From assembly GCF_934754915.1 (NCBI RefSeq), contig NZ_CAKVKB010000002.1, positions 1-64,000 of the forward strand: 64,000 nt of DNA, given 5' to 3'. The notes under the pieces were generated by a model. It worked only from the letters and a program-made list of their open reading frames with translations. It made no database searches and had not been told where the DNA came from. The stretch comes from an uncultured Clostridium sp. (lineage in GTDB: Bacteria > Bacillota > Clostridia > Clostridiales > Clostridiaceae). Both the position numbers and the translations under genes were made by a program. Below, piece after piece: positions 25,679-35,334 of this stretch (positions are counted from its first letter, which is position 1; each line of letters opens with the position of its first letter).

Positions 25679-27772
25679 TTATCCAATTTCCTGATACTTT
25701 GGATTTAATATTTCTGATATATTTGAATTATAGAGACTTTGTTTCATCAGTTCCTCTTGACTATCTATCAATCTTCCAGCAATAGATCTTTTTACATATG
25801 TTCCATCACTAGTAAGCTGACGTGCTTTTACATTATCCTTTAATATAATTTCTATAATTGAATTAATTTTTGATTTTACACCCTCATCCAAGATAGGGCA
25901 TGCTATTTCAACTCTTTTTTCTGTATTTCTTGTCATAAAATCTGCAGATGATATGTACATTTTTTGTTCATCGCCTTCTCCAAAGCTGTAAATCCTTGAA
26001 TGTTCCAAAAATCTTCCAACTATACTTATTACTCTTATATTTTCCGTATACTTATCAATTCCTGGAATGATACTACATATTCCTCTTACAATAAGATCTA
26101 TTTTTACTCCAGCACAAGATGCTTTTGAAAGTTCTTTAATTATGTCAACATCTGTTATTGAATTTAATTTTATTATTATCCTACCTTTATCTTTTTTCTC
26201 AATTTCCTTTCTTATCATTGATATTATTCTGTTTTTTAAATGAAAAGGAGATACTAAGAATAAATTATAGGAACCATTTAAATTTGCAATCGCCATATTT
26301 TTAAAGAAATTCACTGCATCAATTCCTATCATCTTATTAGAAGTTATTAATGATAAATCTGTATATAATTCTGCTGTTTTTTCATTAAAATTTCCTGTAC
26401 TTACAAGAGTGAGATATTTTATTGTATCTTCCTCCTGTCTTGTTATAAGACATATTTTTGAGTGAACCTTAAATCCTTCAAATCCATAAATAAGCCTGCA
26501 TCCAGATTCCTCCAGCCTCTCTGACCAGTCTATATTATTTTGTTCATCAAATCGTGCTCTCAATTCTATTACTACAGTAACATCTTTTCCATTTTCAGCT
26601 GCTTGGCAGAGATATTCTACTAATCTGGCTTTCTTTGCAAGTCTGTATATACAAATTTTTATTGATACAACAGATGAATCATTTGCTGCTTCCTTCACCA
26701 TATTTAAAAATGGTTTCATACTGTAAAATGGATATGAAAGAAGCAGATCTTTATTTTCTGCTTGTTCTGCAATTGTTTTATCTGCAATTAAATCACATGA
26801 TTTTTGTGGAGTAAACTTTGTATACAATAATTCCATTTTTAAAGAAAGAGATAATTTATTTTTTATCATTCCAATGTAATCTATTTTCATTGGAGATTTT
26901 GTACAAAATATCTGTTTCTTGGTTATATCAAATTTTTCACAGAAAAACTCTTCAAATTTTTTACTCAACTGATGACCAACTTCAACTCTGACTACTCCTA
27001 AACGCTGACGTTTAGACAACGCTTTCTTCATCATATATCTAAAATCCTCATTTACATCATAAGCTTCATCATCAGCAGTTACATCTGCATTTCTCGTAAC
27101 ACATATATAATTTTTTTCTGCTATGTTATACATATCAAAAACTTCATGAGCAAATTCAAGAATAATCTTTTCAATACTTATATATCTTATCTCATTTCCA
27201 GGTAAAAAGAGCACTTCTGGTAAAGCTGATGGAATTGGTATTATTCCAAATACATTCTTTCCTTTATTTTTAAGAATAGTCACTATATGAATAACCTTAT
27301 TTAAAAGATGAGGAAATGGATGATGGGTATCTATTATCTGAGGTGATAATATTGGCAGTATATTAGCATTAAAATACTTCTCTATATAATTTTTTTCATC
27401 TATAGTAAGTTCATCCATAGATAATGATTGTATTCCATATGTTCTTAAGTTTTCTTCTATATCAAAATAAATTCTGTCTTTTTTCTTATATAGAGGCTTT
27501 ACTTCTTCATATATTTTGTTTAATTGTTCATTTGGAGTCATTCCTGATCTGCTGTCTATTGCTTCATGTTCAACAATAGATAAATCCCACAAACTTCCCA
27601 CTCTTATCATGAAAAATTCATCAAGATTGCTTATAAAAATTGATGTAAAAGATAATCTTTCTAAAAGAGGAACTGATTTATCCTCTCCTTCTTCTAATAC
27701 ACGTTCGTTGAATTTCAACCATGATAATTCTCTATTTTGGGTATACTTATATTTTTTCTTTTCATTGCTCAT
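25679..27772 (-). CDS. ppk1: Polyphosphate kinase
   Basis: Reversibly polymerises the terminal phosphate of ATP into polyphosphate. The 697 residues have the PPK1 order: N-terminal domain starting NRELSWLKFNERVLEE, head domain, and two phospholipase-D-like catalytic domains with autophosphorylated His candidates in GFKVHSKICLI near residue 428 and RFLEHSRIYSFG near residue 590. Length is normal for PPK1. It follows ppx by 50 bases, so synthesis and breakdown enzymes share one transcript downstream of the pst-phoU genes. Confidence 0.95.
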   Translation of the reverse strand: MSNEKKKYKYTQNRELSWLKFNERVLEEGEDKSVPLLERLSFTSIFISNLDEFFMIRVGSLWDLSIVEHEAIDSRSGMTPNEQLNKIYEEVKPLYKKKDRIYFDIEENLRTYGIQSLSMDELTIDEKNYIEKYFNANILPILSPQIIDTHHPFPHLLNKVIHIVTILKNKGKNVFGIIPIPSALPEVLFLPGNEIRYISIEKIILEFAHEVFDMYNIAEKNYICVTRNADVTADDEAYDVNEDFRYMMKKALSKRQRLGVVRVEVGHQLSKKFEEFFCEKFDITKKQIFCTKSPMKIDYIGMIKNKLSLSLKMELLYTKFTPQKSCDLIADKTIAEQAENKDLLLSYPFYSMKPFLNMVKEAANDSSVVSIKICIYRLAKKARLVEYLCQAAENGKDVTVVIELRARFDEQNNIDWSERLEESGCRLIYGFEGFKVHSKICLITRQEEDTIKYLTLVSTGNFNEKTAELYTDLSLITSNKMIGIDAVNFFKNMAIANLNGSYNLFLVSPFHLKNRIISMIRKEIEKKDKGRIIIKLNSITDVDIIKELSKASCAGVKIDLIVRGICSIIPGIDKYTENIRVISIVGRFLEHSRIYSFGEGDEQKMYISSADFMTRNTEKRVEIACPILDEGVKSKINSIIEIILKDNVKARQLTSDGTYVKRSIAGRLIDSQEELMKQSLYNSNISEILNPKYQEIG

Positions 27773-27822
27773 ATGTGTTCCCCCTTCATTGGTTCCACTT
27801 AAAAAAATTGTAATTATGTTTA

Positions 27823-28980
27823 TTATTTTTTCCCATTATCCTTTACTATCTTAATATTATCTTTTAGCACTTCTGAATTACTTTCTTGATTTTTAACATT
27901 ATCACCTAATTCTTTAGTACTATTTTTTTCTATCTTTTTATTTTTTTCACTATTCTTTAATTCATTAATATTTTTCTGTGCTATATCTGAATTTGTATCT
28001 TTTCTCTCCAATTCAGTTTCTTTTTCCACTATATCACTTTTAACTTTTTGTTTATTTGCATCTTCTTTAATATATTTTTTTTCTTTCTTAATATTGTCTA
28101 TAAGGTATCCTTCTCGAACTCCCCATTTACATAATTCTACAGTCTTACATCCATAGAATTTCATTATTGTCTTCAACATTATCATTCCAGTCAAAACTGT
28201 GTGTATTCTGTCTGGAACAACTTCTAAAATTTCTGAAACAGCTATATGAGGCTTGTCCTCAAAAATATTTATCAATCTTTTTATACTTTTTCTTTCTAAT
28301 CTCTGTTCATTATTATCAAGTTCAAAAAAATCCCTGTTTAATTTAAACGCCCCTCTTATGCTTCCTCCAATCCCATAAGCTTCAGTATATTTAAATTCCA
28401 TATCTGGAAGAGTAATTTTTTCTAATTCATTTACAATAGACTGTTTTATTTTCTTTTCTTCATTTTTAGTTGGAATAAGATTTTTCACATATTTTCTATA
28501 TGTATTCAAAGATCCCATTGGAATAGACACGACTTTTTCAATTTTTTTATCTCTTACAAATGTTAATTCTGTACTGCCTCCTCCAATATCCATTATGATA
28601 CCTTCATCAATATTTGTTTTTTGTGTAGCTCCAACAAAATCATAATATCCTTCTTCTTCTCCTGAAAGAACATTTACATTCATGCCTGTCTGTTCTTCTA
28701 TTGTTTTTAAAACTTCTTTTGTATTATCTATATTTCTTAAAGATGCAGTAGCAAAAACAAATACTTTCTTTACACCTACTGCTTCTATAACCTTATTGTA
28801 TTCATTTAATACAGATACTGCTTTTTCAATTCCTTTTTGTGTCATGATATTATTATCATCTACATATGATGCAAGGCCTGCAACTCTTTTTTTATTCATC
28901 ATAGGCTCTACAATATTATCTACATTTTTATATAATGATAGTCTTATGGTATTAGAACCAATATCTATTACTCCAAACAT
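27823..28980 (-). CDS. ppx: Exopolyphosphatase/GppA-type phosphatase with long charged tail
   Basis: Releases phosphate from polyphosphate ends, or cleaves pppGpp. Residues 1 to about 295 form the ASKHA-fold catalytic part: GVIDIGSNTIRLSLY at the N-terminus, the SGEEEGYYDFVGA segment near residue 116, and MDIGGGSTELTFV near residue 142. It ends with the CKWGVREGYLID motif. The remaining 90 residues are an unusual Lys/Asn/Glu-rich tail (repeats such as KEKKYIKED, NKKIEKNSTKELGDN), with no hydrophobic segment; ordinary Ppx/GppA proteins of this short type end near residue 300. The tail keeps one frame and similar codon use, so it seems real. Natural polyP binding or a disordered linker is conceivable. 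Confidence 0.88.
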   Translation of the reverse strand: MFGVIDIGSNTIRLSLYKNVDNIVEPMMNKKRVAGLASYVDDNNIMTQKGIEKAVSVLNEYNKVIEAVGVKKVFVFATASLRNIDNTKEVLKTIEEQTGMNVNVLSGEEEGYYDFVGATQKTNIDEGIIMDIGGGSTELTFVRDKKIEKVVSIPMGSLNTYRKYVKNLIPTKNEEKKIKQSIVNELEKITLPDMEFKYTEAYGIGGSIRGAFKLNRDFFELDNNEQRLERKSIKRLINIFEDKPHIAVSEILEVVPDRIHTVLTGMIMLKTIMKFYGCKTVELCKWGVREGYLIDNIKKEKKYIKEDANKQKVKSDIVEKETELERKDTNSDIAQKNINELKNSEKNKKIEKNSTKELGDNVKNQESNSEVLKDNIKIVKDNGKK

Positions 28981-29019
28981 ATTTTTCTCCTTCTTTTTAT
29001 CTACTTTATAAATATGTAA

Positions 29020-29058
29020 ATACCGGATAAAACAATATACATTTGTTTTATCCAGTAT
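29020..29058 (-). terminator. Hairpin between phoU and ppx
   Basis: 16-base arms (ATACCGGATAAAACAA and a nearly perfect complement) around a seven-base loop. On the minus strand it lies between the phoU stop and the ppx start and is followed by TTACATATTT, so it may attenuate the pst transcript before ppx-ppk rather than stop it. Confidence 0.6.
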
Positions 29059-29102
29059 ACTATTTCTACATTAATATTTTATGTCTATGATATATATACT
29101 CT

Positions 29103-29765
29103 CTATTCATTAAGATCGACATAAACTCCATCTTTAGAAAATATTGTCCATTCACATAAATTTGTAACATGATCAGCTATTCTTTCAAGATATTTAATTA
29201 CAAATAATAACTGCGCCCCTTCACCAACCAACTCTTCTTTTGATTTTATTATCCTGATTATGTCTTCAAACAACTGCCTGCATAATCCATCTACTTTATC
29301 ATCTTCTTCACAAATCTTATAAGCATTTTTAGAATTATTTTGAACATAGGCATCAGTGGCAGATTTAATCATCATTCGTACTTTTGCTTCCATATCCCAT
29401 AAATTATCCAGACTTCCATTAAACACATTTACATTTCTTCCTATTTTCTTTGTGAGTTTGCAGATATCTACTGCATGGTCAGCCATTCTTTCCAAATCAG
29501 TAACTACTTTTGAAGCTGCAAAAACCCTTCTTAAATCCGATGCTAAAGGCTGTTCTGTTGCAATAAACTTCACACATTCATCCTCTATTTTTTTCTGCAT
29601 TTCATCAACTATGTCATCATTTTTCACTATAGAATCTATCTTGTCCAAATCATAATTTTTTAAACACAGCATACTCTCATATAATTGTTTTTCAGCTAGA
29701 TTAGACATAGTTATAATATCTTTTTCTATATTTTTAACTCTTATATTTTGTAATTCTCTAGTCAT
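29103..29765 (-). CDS. phoU: Phosphate signalling complex protein PhoU
   Basis: Cytosolic three-helix-bundle protein, two PhoU repeats in 220 residues, each with a metal-binding E-x(3)-D-x(2)-D-like pattern (DLERMADHAVDICK near residue 90, YLERIADHVTNLCEW near residue 193). It links the Pst transporter with the PhoR kinase and damps the Pho response when phosphate is ample. It sits directly after pstB, as usual. Confidence 0.95.
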   Translation of the reverse strand: MTRELQNIRVKNIEKDIITMSNLAEKQLYESMLCLKNYDLDKIDSIVKNDDIVDEMQKKIEDECVKFIATEQPLASDLRRVFAASKVVTDLERMADHAVDICKLTKKIGRNVNVFNGSLDNLWDMEAKVRMMIKSATDAYVQNNSKNAYKICEEDDKVDGLCRQLFEDIIRIIKSKEELVGEGAQLLFVIKYLERIADHVTNLCEWTIFSKDGVYVDLNE

Positions 29766-29783
29766 CTATATTCCCTCCATTTC

Positions 29784-30533
29784 TTAGCCAAATCTTCCTG
29801 TTATATAATCTTCTGTCCTCTTATCTTTGGGATTGTAAAATATATCTTCTGTTTTTCCAAATTCAACAACTTCACCATTTAAGAAAAATGCTGTTTTATC
29901 TGCAATTCTTCCTGCCTGCTGCATGTTATGTGTAACTATTATTACTGTATATTTCTTTTTAAGTTCATCCATAAGTTCTTCCATTTTTGATGTAGATATT
30001 GGATCTAGCGCTGAAGTAGGTTCATCCATCAATATAACTTCTGGCGAAACTGCAAGAGTTCTTGCAATACACAATCTCTGCTGCTGTCCTCCAGACATTC
30101 CAAGTGCATTATCTTTTAATCTGTCCTTGGTTTCATCCCAAAGAGCTGCTCCTCTTAAACTCTTTTCAACTATTTCATCAAGCTGTTTTTTATTTGTTAT
30201 GCCATGTATTTTAGGCCCATATGCTATATTGTTGTAAATAGACATAGGAAATGGATTTGGTCTTTGAAATACCATACCTATTCTTTTTCTTAAATGTATT
30301 TCATCATAATCTTTATATATGTCTTTTCCTTCAAATAATACTTCTCCATCAATTTTTACAATATCTATAAGATCATTCATTCTGTTTATAGTTCTTAAAA
30401 ATGTTGATTTACCACATCCTGATGGTCCTATGAGAGCTGTAACCTCATTCTTATTTATACTCATATCTATGCTTTTTAAAGCCTGTTTCTCTCCATAATA
30501 TAAATTTAAATTTTTAGTTTCAATAATACTCAT
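29784..30533 (-). CDS. pstB: Phosphate ABC transporter ATP-binding protein PstB
   Basis: The ATPase of the high-affinity phosphate importer, 249 residues, peripheral on the inside of the membrane. Walker A GPSGCGKSTFLRTINRM near residue 33, signature LGMSGGQQQRLCIARTLAV near residue 145, Walker B VILMDEPTSALDP, and the switch His in IVTHNMQQA. Part of pstSCAB-phoU. Confidence 0.97.
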   Translation of the reverse strand: MSIIETKNLNLYYGEKQALKSIDMSINKNEVTALIGPSGCGKSTFLRTINRMNDLIDIVKIDGEVLFEGKDIYKDYDEIHLRKRIGMVFQRPNPFPMSIYNNIAYGPKIHGITNKKQLDEIVEKSLRGAALWDETKDRLKDNALGMSGGQQQRLCIARTLAVSPEVILMDEPTSALDPISTSKMEELMDELKKKYTVIIVTHNMQQAGRIADKTAFFLNGEVVEFGKTEDIFYNPKDKRTEDYITGRFG

Positions 30534-30542
30534 AATTTCCTC

Positions 30543-31430
30543 CTACTTGCCGCTATAAGCTTTCATTAATTTGTTTCCTGCAAATTTTGCAATTATGTTA
30601 AATAATAGAACAGCAATTATAAGTACAGCTGCTGTACCATTTGCTATTTGTGCTGCATCTGGTACTATACCTTCTGAATTAAGTTTCCATATGTGTACAG
30701 CTAATGTTTCTGCCGGTCTGAATAATGAAAAAGCAGATTTGCCTCCTGCAAAACTTATTTGTGAAAAATCCAGTGCCTTTGAACTTAATCCTGCTGTATA
30801 TAAAAATGCTGCTGCTTCACCAAATATTCTTCCTGCTGCAAGAAGTATACCAGTTATTATTTCACTCATAGCTGTTGGAAGGGTAAGCTTCACTATAGTC
30901 TGCCATTTAGTAGCTCCAAGCCCAAGAGATGCTTCTTTCACTCTCTTACTTGCAGCTCTTAGTGCATCTTCTGATATTCTTGTCATTGAAGGTATATTTA
31001 AGATACTTACTGACAATGCTCCTGCTAAAATTGAATACCCCCATCCTGCCATATTTACAAAAACCAGTAAACCAAACATACCAATTACTATTGAAGGAAG
31101 TGATGACATTGTTTCAAGACACATCCTTATAAAATTAACTATAGGTCCTTGTTTAGCATATTCAGCTAAATAGATTCCAGAACCAATTCCTATTGGTATG
31201 GTTATTAGAAGTGATATTATAAGCATATAAAAGGAATTAAATAATTGAGGTCCAATTCCACCGCCAGCTCCTGATATTTTTGGCTTTCCAAAAAGAAATG
31301 ATGGCTTTAACATGCTTCCGCCTTTATATAAAATGTAAGCAATAAATGCACCAAGCAACACTACTATAAATATGCTTATTGTATAAAATACACCTGTTGC
31401 AATCTTATCTGCCTTTTTTGAATTTATCAT
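30543..31430 (-). CDS. pstA: Phosphate ABC transporter permease PstA
   Basis: One of the two membrane subunits of the importer, about 295 residues, with six predicted membrane spans and the permease EAA loop (LRAASKRVKEASLGLGATKW near residue 160). I placed the start at the ATG at 31428-31430: it overlaps the pstC stop by four bases (ATGA) and follows AGGTGCAGCAG. The longer open frame would run 80 bases inside pstC. Confidence 0.93.
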   Translation of the reverse strand: MINSKKADKIATGVFYTISIFIVVLLGAFIAYILYKGGSMLKPSFLFGKPKISGAGGGIGPQLFNSFYMLIISLLITIPIGIGSGIYLAEYAKQGPIVNFIRMCLETMSSLPSIVIGMFGLLVFVNMAGWGYSILAGALSVSILNIPSMTRISEDALRAASKRVKEASLGLGATKWQTIVKLTLPTAMSEIITGILLAAGRIFGEAAAFLYTAGLSSKALDFSQISFAGGKSAFSLFRPAETLAVHIWKLNSEGIVPDAAQIANGTAAVLIIAVLLFNIIAKFAGNKLMKAYSGK

Positions 31431-32317
31431 CTGCTGCACCTCTTTCCAATAAATCTGACTAATAATATAAATGCAAATGATATGATTAACAGAATTAATG
31501 CTAATGACCATAATGCATCATTCCATAATGTTCCTGCAACTGTATTAGCCATGTCCATAGTTATAACACTTGTCAATGTGGACATTGAAGCAAAAATACT
31601 ATCAGGTATTTTTACTGTATTTCCTATTACCATCTGAACTGCTAGTGCTTCTCCAAAAGCTCTTGCAACTCCAAGGACAATTCCTGTAAGTATTCCTGAT
31701 TTTGCACCTGGTACTATTACCTTATATATGGTCTGCCATCTTGTTGCTCCAAGTCCATAAGATGCTTCAATATGATCTTTAGGAATAGTTTTTATGGCAT
31801 CTATGCTTAAAGTAGCAATTGTAGGCAATATCATTAATGAAAGAACAAGAATTCCTGCAAATAATGAATATCCAACTCCTCCAAAATGACTTTTTATTAT
31901 GGGAACTAAAACAGAAATTCCTACCCAGCCATAAACAACTGATGGTATACCAACTAAAATTTCAAGACATGGTTTTATAATCTTGCTTCCAAAACCTTTA
32001 GAAATAACATTTACAAATATGGCAAGACTTACTGCTATTGGAGCGCTTATTACTATTGCTCCTACTGATACCATGGTTGAGCCAGCAATGAAAGCTAAAG
32101 CTCCAAAGGAAGGTGTCTCCTGACTTGGCTGCCAGTTATCCTTAAATAAAAACTCCTTTATGCTATATCCATCTTGCGTAAACATTCTAATTCCTTTAGA
32201 TGCAATAAATATAATAATGGATATTGTAATCAAAATTATTAATATTCCACAAGCCCATGCAAATCCCTGACCTATATATTCATTTTTCAGCCTTTCCTTA
32301 AAACTTCTTTTTTCCAT
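31427..32317 (-). CDS. pstC: Phosphate ABC transporter permease PstC
   Basis: Second membrane subunit of the phosphate importer, 296 residues with six spans and the EAA loop IEASYGLGATRWQTIYKV near residue 182. The N-terminal YIGQGFAWACGILIILITIS span and the following periplasmic loop are typical. Ends overlapping the pstA start by four bases. Separated from pstS by a hairpin that probably adjusts the ratio of binding protein to permease. Confidence 0.95.
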   Translation of the reverse strand: MEKRSFKERLKNEYIGQGFAWACGILIILITISIIIFIASKGIRMFTQDGYSIKEFLFKDNWQPSQETPSFGALAFIAGSTMVSVGAIVISAPIAVSLAIFVNVISKGFGSKIIKPCLEILVGIPSVVYGWVGISVLVPIIKSHFGGVGYSLFAGILVLSLMILPTIATLSIDAIKTIPKDHIEASYGLGATRWQTIYKVIVPGAKSGILTGIVLGVARAFGEALAVQMVIGNTVKIPDSIFASMSTLTSVITMDMANTVAGTLWNDALWSLALILLIISFAFILLVRFIGKRCSR

Positions 32318-32365
32318 TTCTACTCATCCTTAATATAATTTATTTTTAAGATTTTCCTTTATTAA

Positions 32366-32400
32366 AAATATAAGTGCTTTTTTACAAAGCACTTATATTT
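32366..32400 (-). terminator. Intercistronic hairpin between pstS and pstC
   Basis: AAATATAAGTGCTTT/AAAGCACTTATATTT inverted repeat with a short loop, followed on the minus strand by TTTTAAT. Such a hairpin after a binding-protein gene usually protects pstS mRNA and lets only part of transcription pass to pstCAB; that role is inference. Confidence 0.65.
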
Positions 32401-32420
32401 CATCCAGCCAAAGTTTTAAT

Positions 32421-33359
32421 TTATTTTGTTTTCATTTCATTACCAGAAATGAAACTTAAATTTTCTAAACTTTCTTTATTTTCATCACTTGATATAAAAT
32501 CTATAAATGCTTTTGAAACTTCATCAGGTTCACCTTTAGTATACATATGTCCCCATGACCAGAAAGGATATGAACCATCACAAATATTTGCTGTTTCTGC
32601 ACTCTTTCCATCAATGCTTACCATAGTTAATGCTTCTTTAGCTTCATCTGTATTCATATAAGCAAGTCCTAAATAACTTATTGCTCCATCATTCTGTTTC
32701 ATAGCTGTCAATACTGCTCCATTTGAATCCTGCATAACACCAATTGAATCATTTTCCAAACTCTTATCTCCATCTAGTATCTTTTCTTCAAAAGTAGCTC
32801 TTGTACCTGATCCGCTCTTTCTATGAACTACAAATATTTCTTTATCGGGACCTGTAGTTCCATCTGCTTTAGTTATCTGGTTCCAATTTGTTACTTTTCC
32901 TGAGAATATATCTTTAATCTGATCTTTTGTTAAACTGTCTATTCCTAGTGATTTGCTTACTGTAACTGCAAATCCTTGTGCAACTACCTTATGGTCAACC
33001 AACTGGCTTGCTTGGTCTTTTTCTAATTTATCTTCAGCAAATATATCTGAATTACCGATATTTACTGTTCCATCTAATACTTGAGTAAGACCAGTTCCTG
33101 ATCCACCTGCTTGAGCACTTATTTCAACATCTGGATATTTTTCATTAAACTTTTCAATTGACTGTTCCATTAATGGAAGCAATGCTGAAGATCCGCTTAT
33201 TGTTATTGATCCTTCAAGCTTTTGTTCTTGCTTAGTTCCTTCAGTTGAATTTCCAGCAGCGTTTCCAGCATCACTGCTGCTTCCACATCCAAGCATTCCC
33301 ACTCCCATTACTGTTACTAATAAAGCGCTTGCTAATAATTTTAAAGATTTTCTTTTCAT
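32421..33359 (-). CDS. pstS: Phosphate ABC transporter substrate-binding lipoprotein PstS
   Basis: Binds phosphate outside the membrane and delivers it to PstCA. The 312 residues begin MKRKSLKLLASALLVTVM and a lipobox LGCG, so the mature protein is a lipoprotein with Cys near residue 25. Phosphate-binding features include ISGSSALLPLMEQ, GGSGTGLTQV and RKSGSGTRATF. Start at 33359, because GGGGGAA precedes this ATG; the earlier in-frame start has no signal-peptide logic. Controlled by the Pho boxes upstream. Confidence 0.95.
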   Translation of the reverse strand: MKRKSLKLLASALLVTVMGVGMLGCGSSSDAGNAAGNSTEGTKQEQKLEGSITISGSSALLPLMEQSIEKFNEKYPDVEISAQAGGSGTGLTQVLDGTVNIGNSDIFAEDKLEKDQASQLVDHKVVAQGFAVTVSKSLGIDSLTKDQIKDIFSGKVTNWNQITKADGTTGPDKEIFVVHRKSGSGTRATFEEKILDGDKSLENDSIGVMQDSNGAVLTAMKQNDGAISYLGLAYMNTDEAKEALTMVSIDGKSAETANICDGSYPFWSWGHMYTKGEPDEVSKAFIDFISSDENKESLENLSFISGNEMKTK

Positions 33360-33440
33360 TGTAGTTCCCCCTGAACAAAAATATTTGTAAAACATTTTTT
33401 ATTTTCTTTCTTCCTTACAAGTTATATAATACCCCTTATA

Positions 33441-33499
33441 AGTTAAGTAATTATTATGTACATGTTAACTTATATTAGATGTATGTTAAGAAATTTTAA
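33441..33499 (-). promoter_or_regulatory. Pho-box-like repeats upstream of pstS
   Basis: On the minus strand TTAACA-like hexamers recur at 33494, 33484, 33463 and 33441 (left ends), i.e. spaced 10, 21 and 22 bases, which is near-multiples of the 11-base period used by PhoP. The last repeat is followed by AAGGGGTATTATATAAC, a plausible -10 region. The same type of repeat precedes pgeF-phoPR, supporting PhoP control of both. Confidence 0.6.
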
Positions 33500-33521
33500 C
33501 ATACGCTATATAGTAATTAAC

Positions 33522-33619
33522 AAAAAAGAACTATTATATAAGTTATTAATCTTGAATTCAGCTTATGTTAATACCTGTAATTTAACACTTCTTAATCAAA
33601 ATTCTTATATAATAGTTCT
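33522..33619 (-). terminator. Very long-stem terminator after the TPR-like gene
   Basis: A 16-base perfect stem (AGAACTATTATATAAG and complement at 33604-33619 and 33527-33542) with a roughly 60-base loop that contains a further TGTTAA/TTAACA hairpin, then six U. It separates the TPR-like gene from the pstS promoter. Confidence 0.75.
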
Positions 33620-33675
33620 ACATTATTAAATATTCTTTTTAATATATCTGTTAATTTTTAGATTTAACCTAAATT

Positions 33676-35159
33676 TTAAACAACTTGATCTTTTATAACC
33701 ACATTATCTTTATTAATAAACTTTTTAATATAATCATGTAAGACTTTTTTATTCATTTCTCTTAAATGCAATTCATCATTATATTTTTGAATAGAATAAT
33801 CAGAATAGTCCTTGTTTATGAGCAATGATTCTTCATTATAAAGTTTCAAATATTCATTAGAATATTCATATGCTGATTCATAATCTCCTTTGTTTGAGAA
33901 GATTTCTGACAATCGTTGGCATACATATTTTTTAACTTTAGTATCATCATTAGAATTCATTAAATTTTTAAAATTTTCTATTGCCTCATCAACATTTCCT
34001 TTTAAATAGTTTAAATAATTATAATTTATTGCATATTCCATATCCATTCTAATTAATTTTCCATTATTAAGATCTACTTGATTTAAATCAATCAAATTTA
34101 GATGTTCTTCTGCTTTTTCTAGATATTCCTGTGTAGTTTTTCCACTCATTTCATATTTTCCTATGTAATAATTTGTCAAACATATATTATACAATTCATT
34201 AAAATATGGTTCATCACTATCTTTGAAAAAATCTGAATATTCATCTAATAGCTCTTCAAATTTTTTCATATTATTTTCATCATTATCATCGGAAATATAT
34301 ATCGCAAATAAATTTTTCAACATAATGAATTTTTGGGATCTTTCACTTTCTTTATCTTCTATATCTAAATTTAATCCTTCTTTAAATAAATTTTCAGCAT
34401 TATCATAATCTCCTAAAATTTCATAAACAAGTGCCATATTTGCATATACTCTAACCATATAGAAATCACCATTTTGAATTTTTTCTGATTCTAATAAAGC
34501 TTTTATTTCCAAGTCATTTTCCAAACTTTTTGCGTATTTGCCATGTTCCATATATAATGATGCTAAAGTGTCTTTAAGCAAAACAATACATTCACCATCT
34601 AATTTAGCTTCAGATTGTAGTAATTTTTCAAATTCATTTATTATAATTTCATACTGATATTCTGTATTCATAACCAGTGGAGAAAATGAATACAATAGTT
34701 TATAATTTTTATTCCAATCTTTAATTGTATTTTCCTCATAAACTTTTTTACTATTTCAATAGTTTCATCTTCATTACCTAAATAAAGATCTGAATAAGCT
34801 ATTAAAAATTCATTATATGTTTTTACAAAATCATCTTTAAATTCATCTTTTTTTAATTTTGCAGTATTACTATATTCATTAACTTCTTCCATGTTTTTGT
34901 CTAAATAGTATCCATAAGAAATAAAAAAATAATCTTCCGCGGATAATTCTTCACCGCTGTTCATCTTATCTATATTTTTCTGTTTATATTCTTGAAATTG
35001 ATCATAGTCTAATTGTCCTTTATTTTGAACTTTTTCCTTCAAACTTTGCGTTAATAAATATTCTGTTGAATTTCTTTTTATATAAATATTCACGCCACAT
35101 ATAATTATTAATACTAAACTAAAAATTACTGAGATACAAATTTTTAATTTTTTATTCAT
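33676..35159 (-). pseudogene. Membrane-anchored TPR-like protein, frameshifted
   Basis: The first frame (from an ATG at 35159 after AGGAGAAG) gives one N-terminal membrane span (about residues 7-27, ICISVIFSLVLIIICGVNIY) and an extracytoplasmic helical region. It leaves frame at a run of six A (plus-strand T-run 34744-34749). One additional A there restores a continuous protein of about 490 residues, joining EIVKK to VYEENTIKDWNKNYKLLYS. The second half (visible from 34695) has alternating helical segments typical of TPR or SEL1-like repeats, with repeated YxxxGxYxxAxxxxxxxL patterns. No catalytic motif. Location between phoR and pstS and the c-di-GMP riboswitch upstream suggest an exported or surface role, but its function is unknown. 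Either a true mutation or an under-called homopolymer. Confidence 0.7.
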
Positions 35160-35334
35160 ACATCTTCTCCTAAAATATATTTTTAAAAATTTATAAAATC
35201 AGTCTTATAGCTTATTTTTTATATCTAAAATAAATCTGTATAATATATCATCCAATCATTAAAATTACATACTCTTCTTTATGATTCAATTTTTAAACAG
35301 TTTTATTAACCTCGAATTCAAAGAATATTATTTA

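Noticed and set aside
30571..31173. Plus-strand 200-codon open frame over pstA
   Set aside because: Antisense shadow of a permease gene; no start signal and no recognisable domain.
33676..35159. Treating the two TPR-like frames as separate genes
   Set aside because: The second frame lacks a ribosome binding site and its sequence continues the first one exactly if a single A is added.
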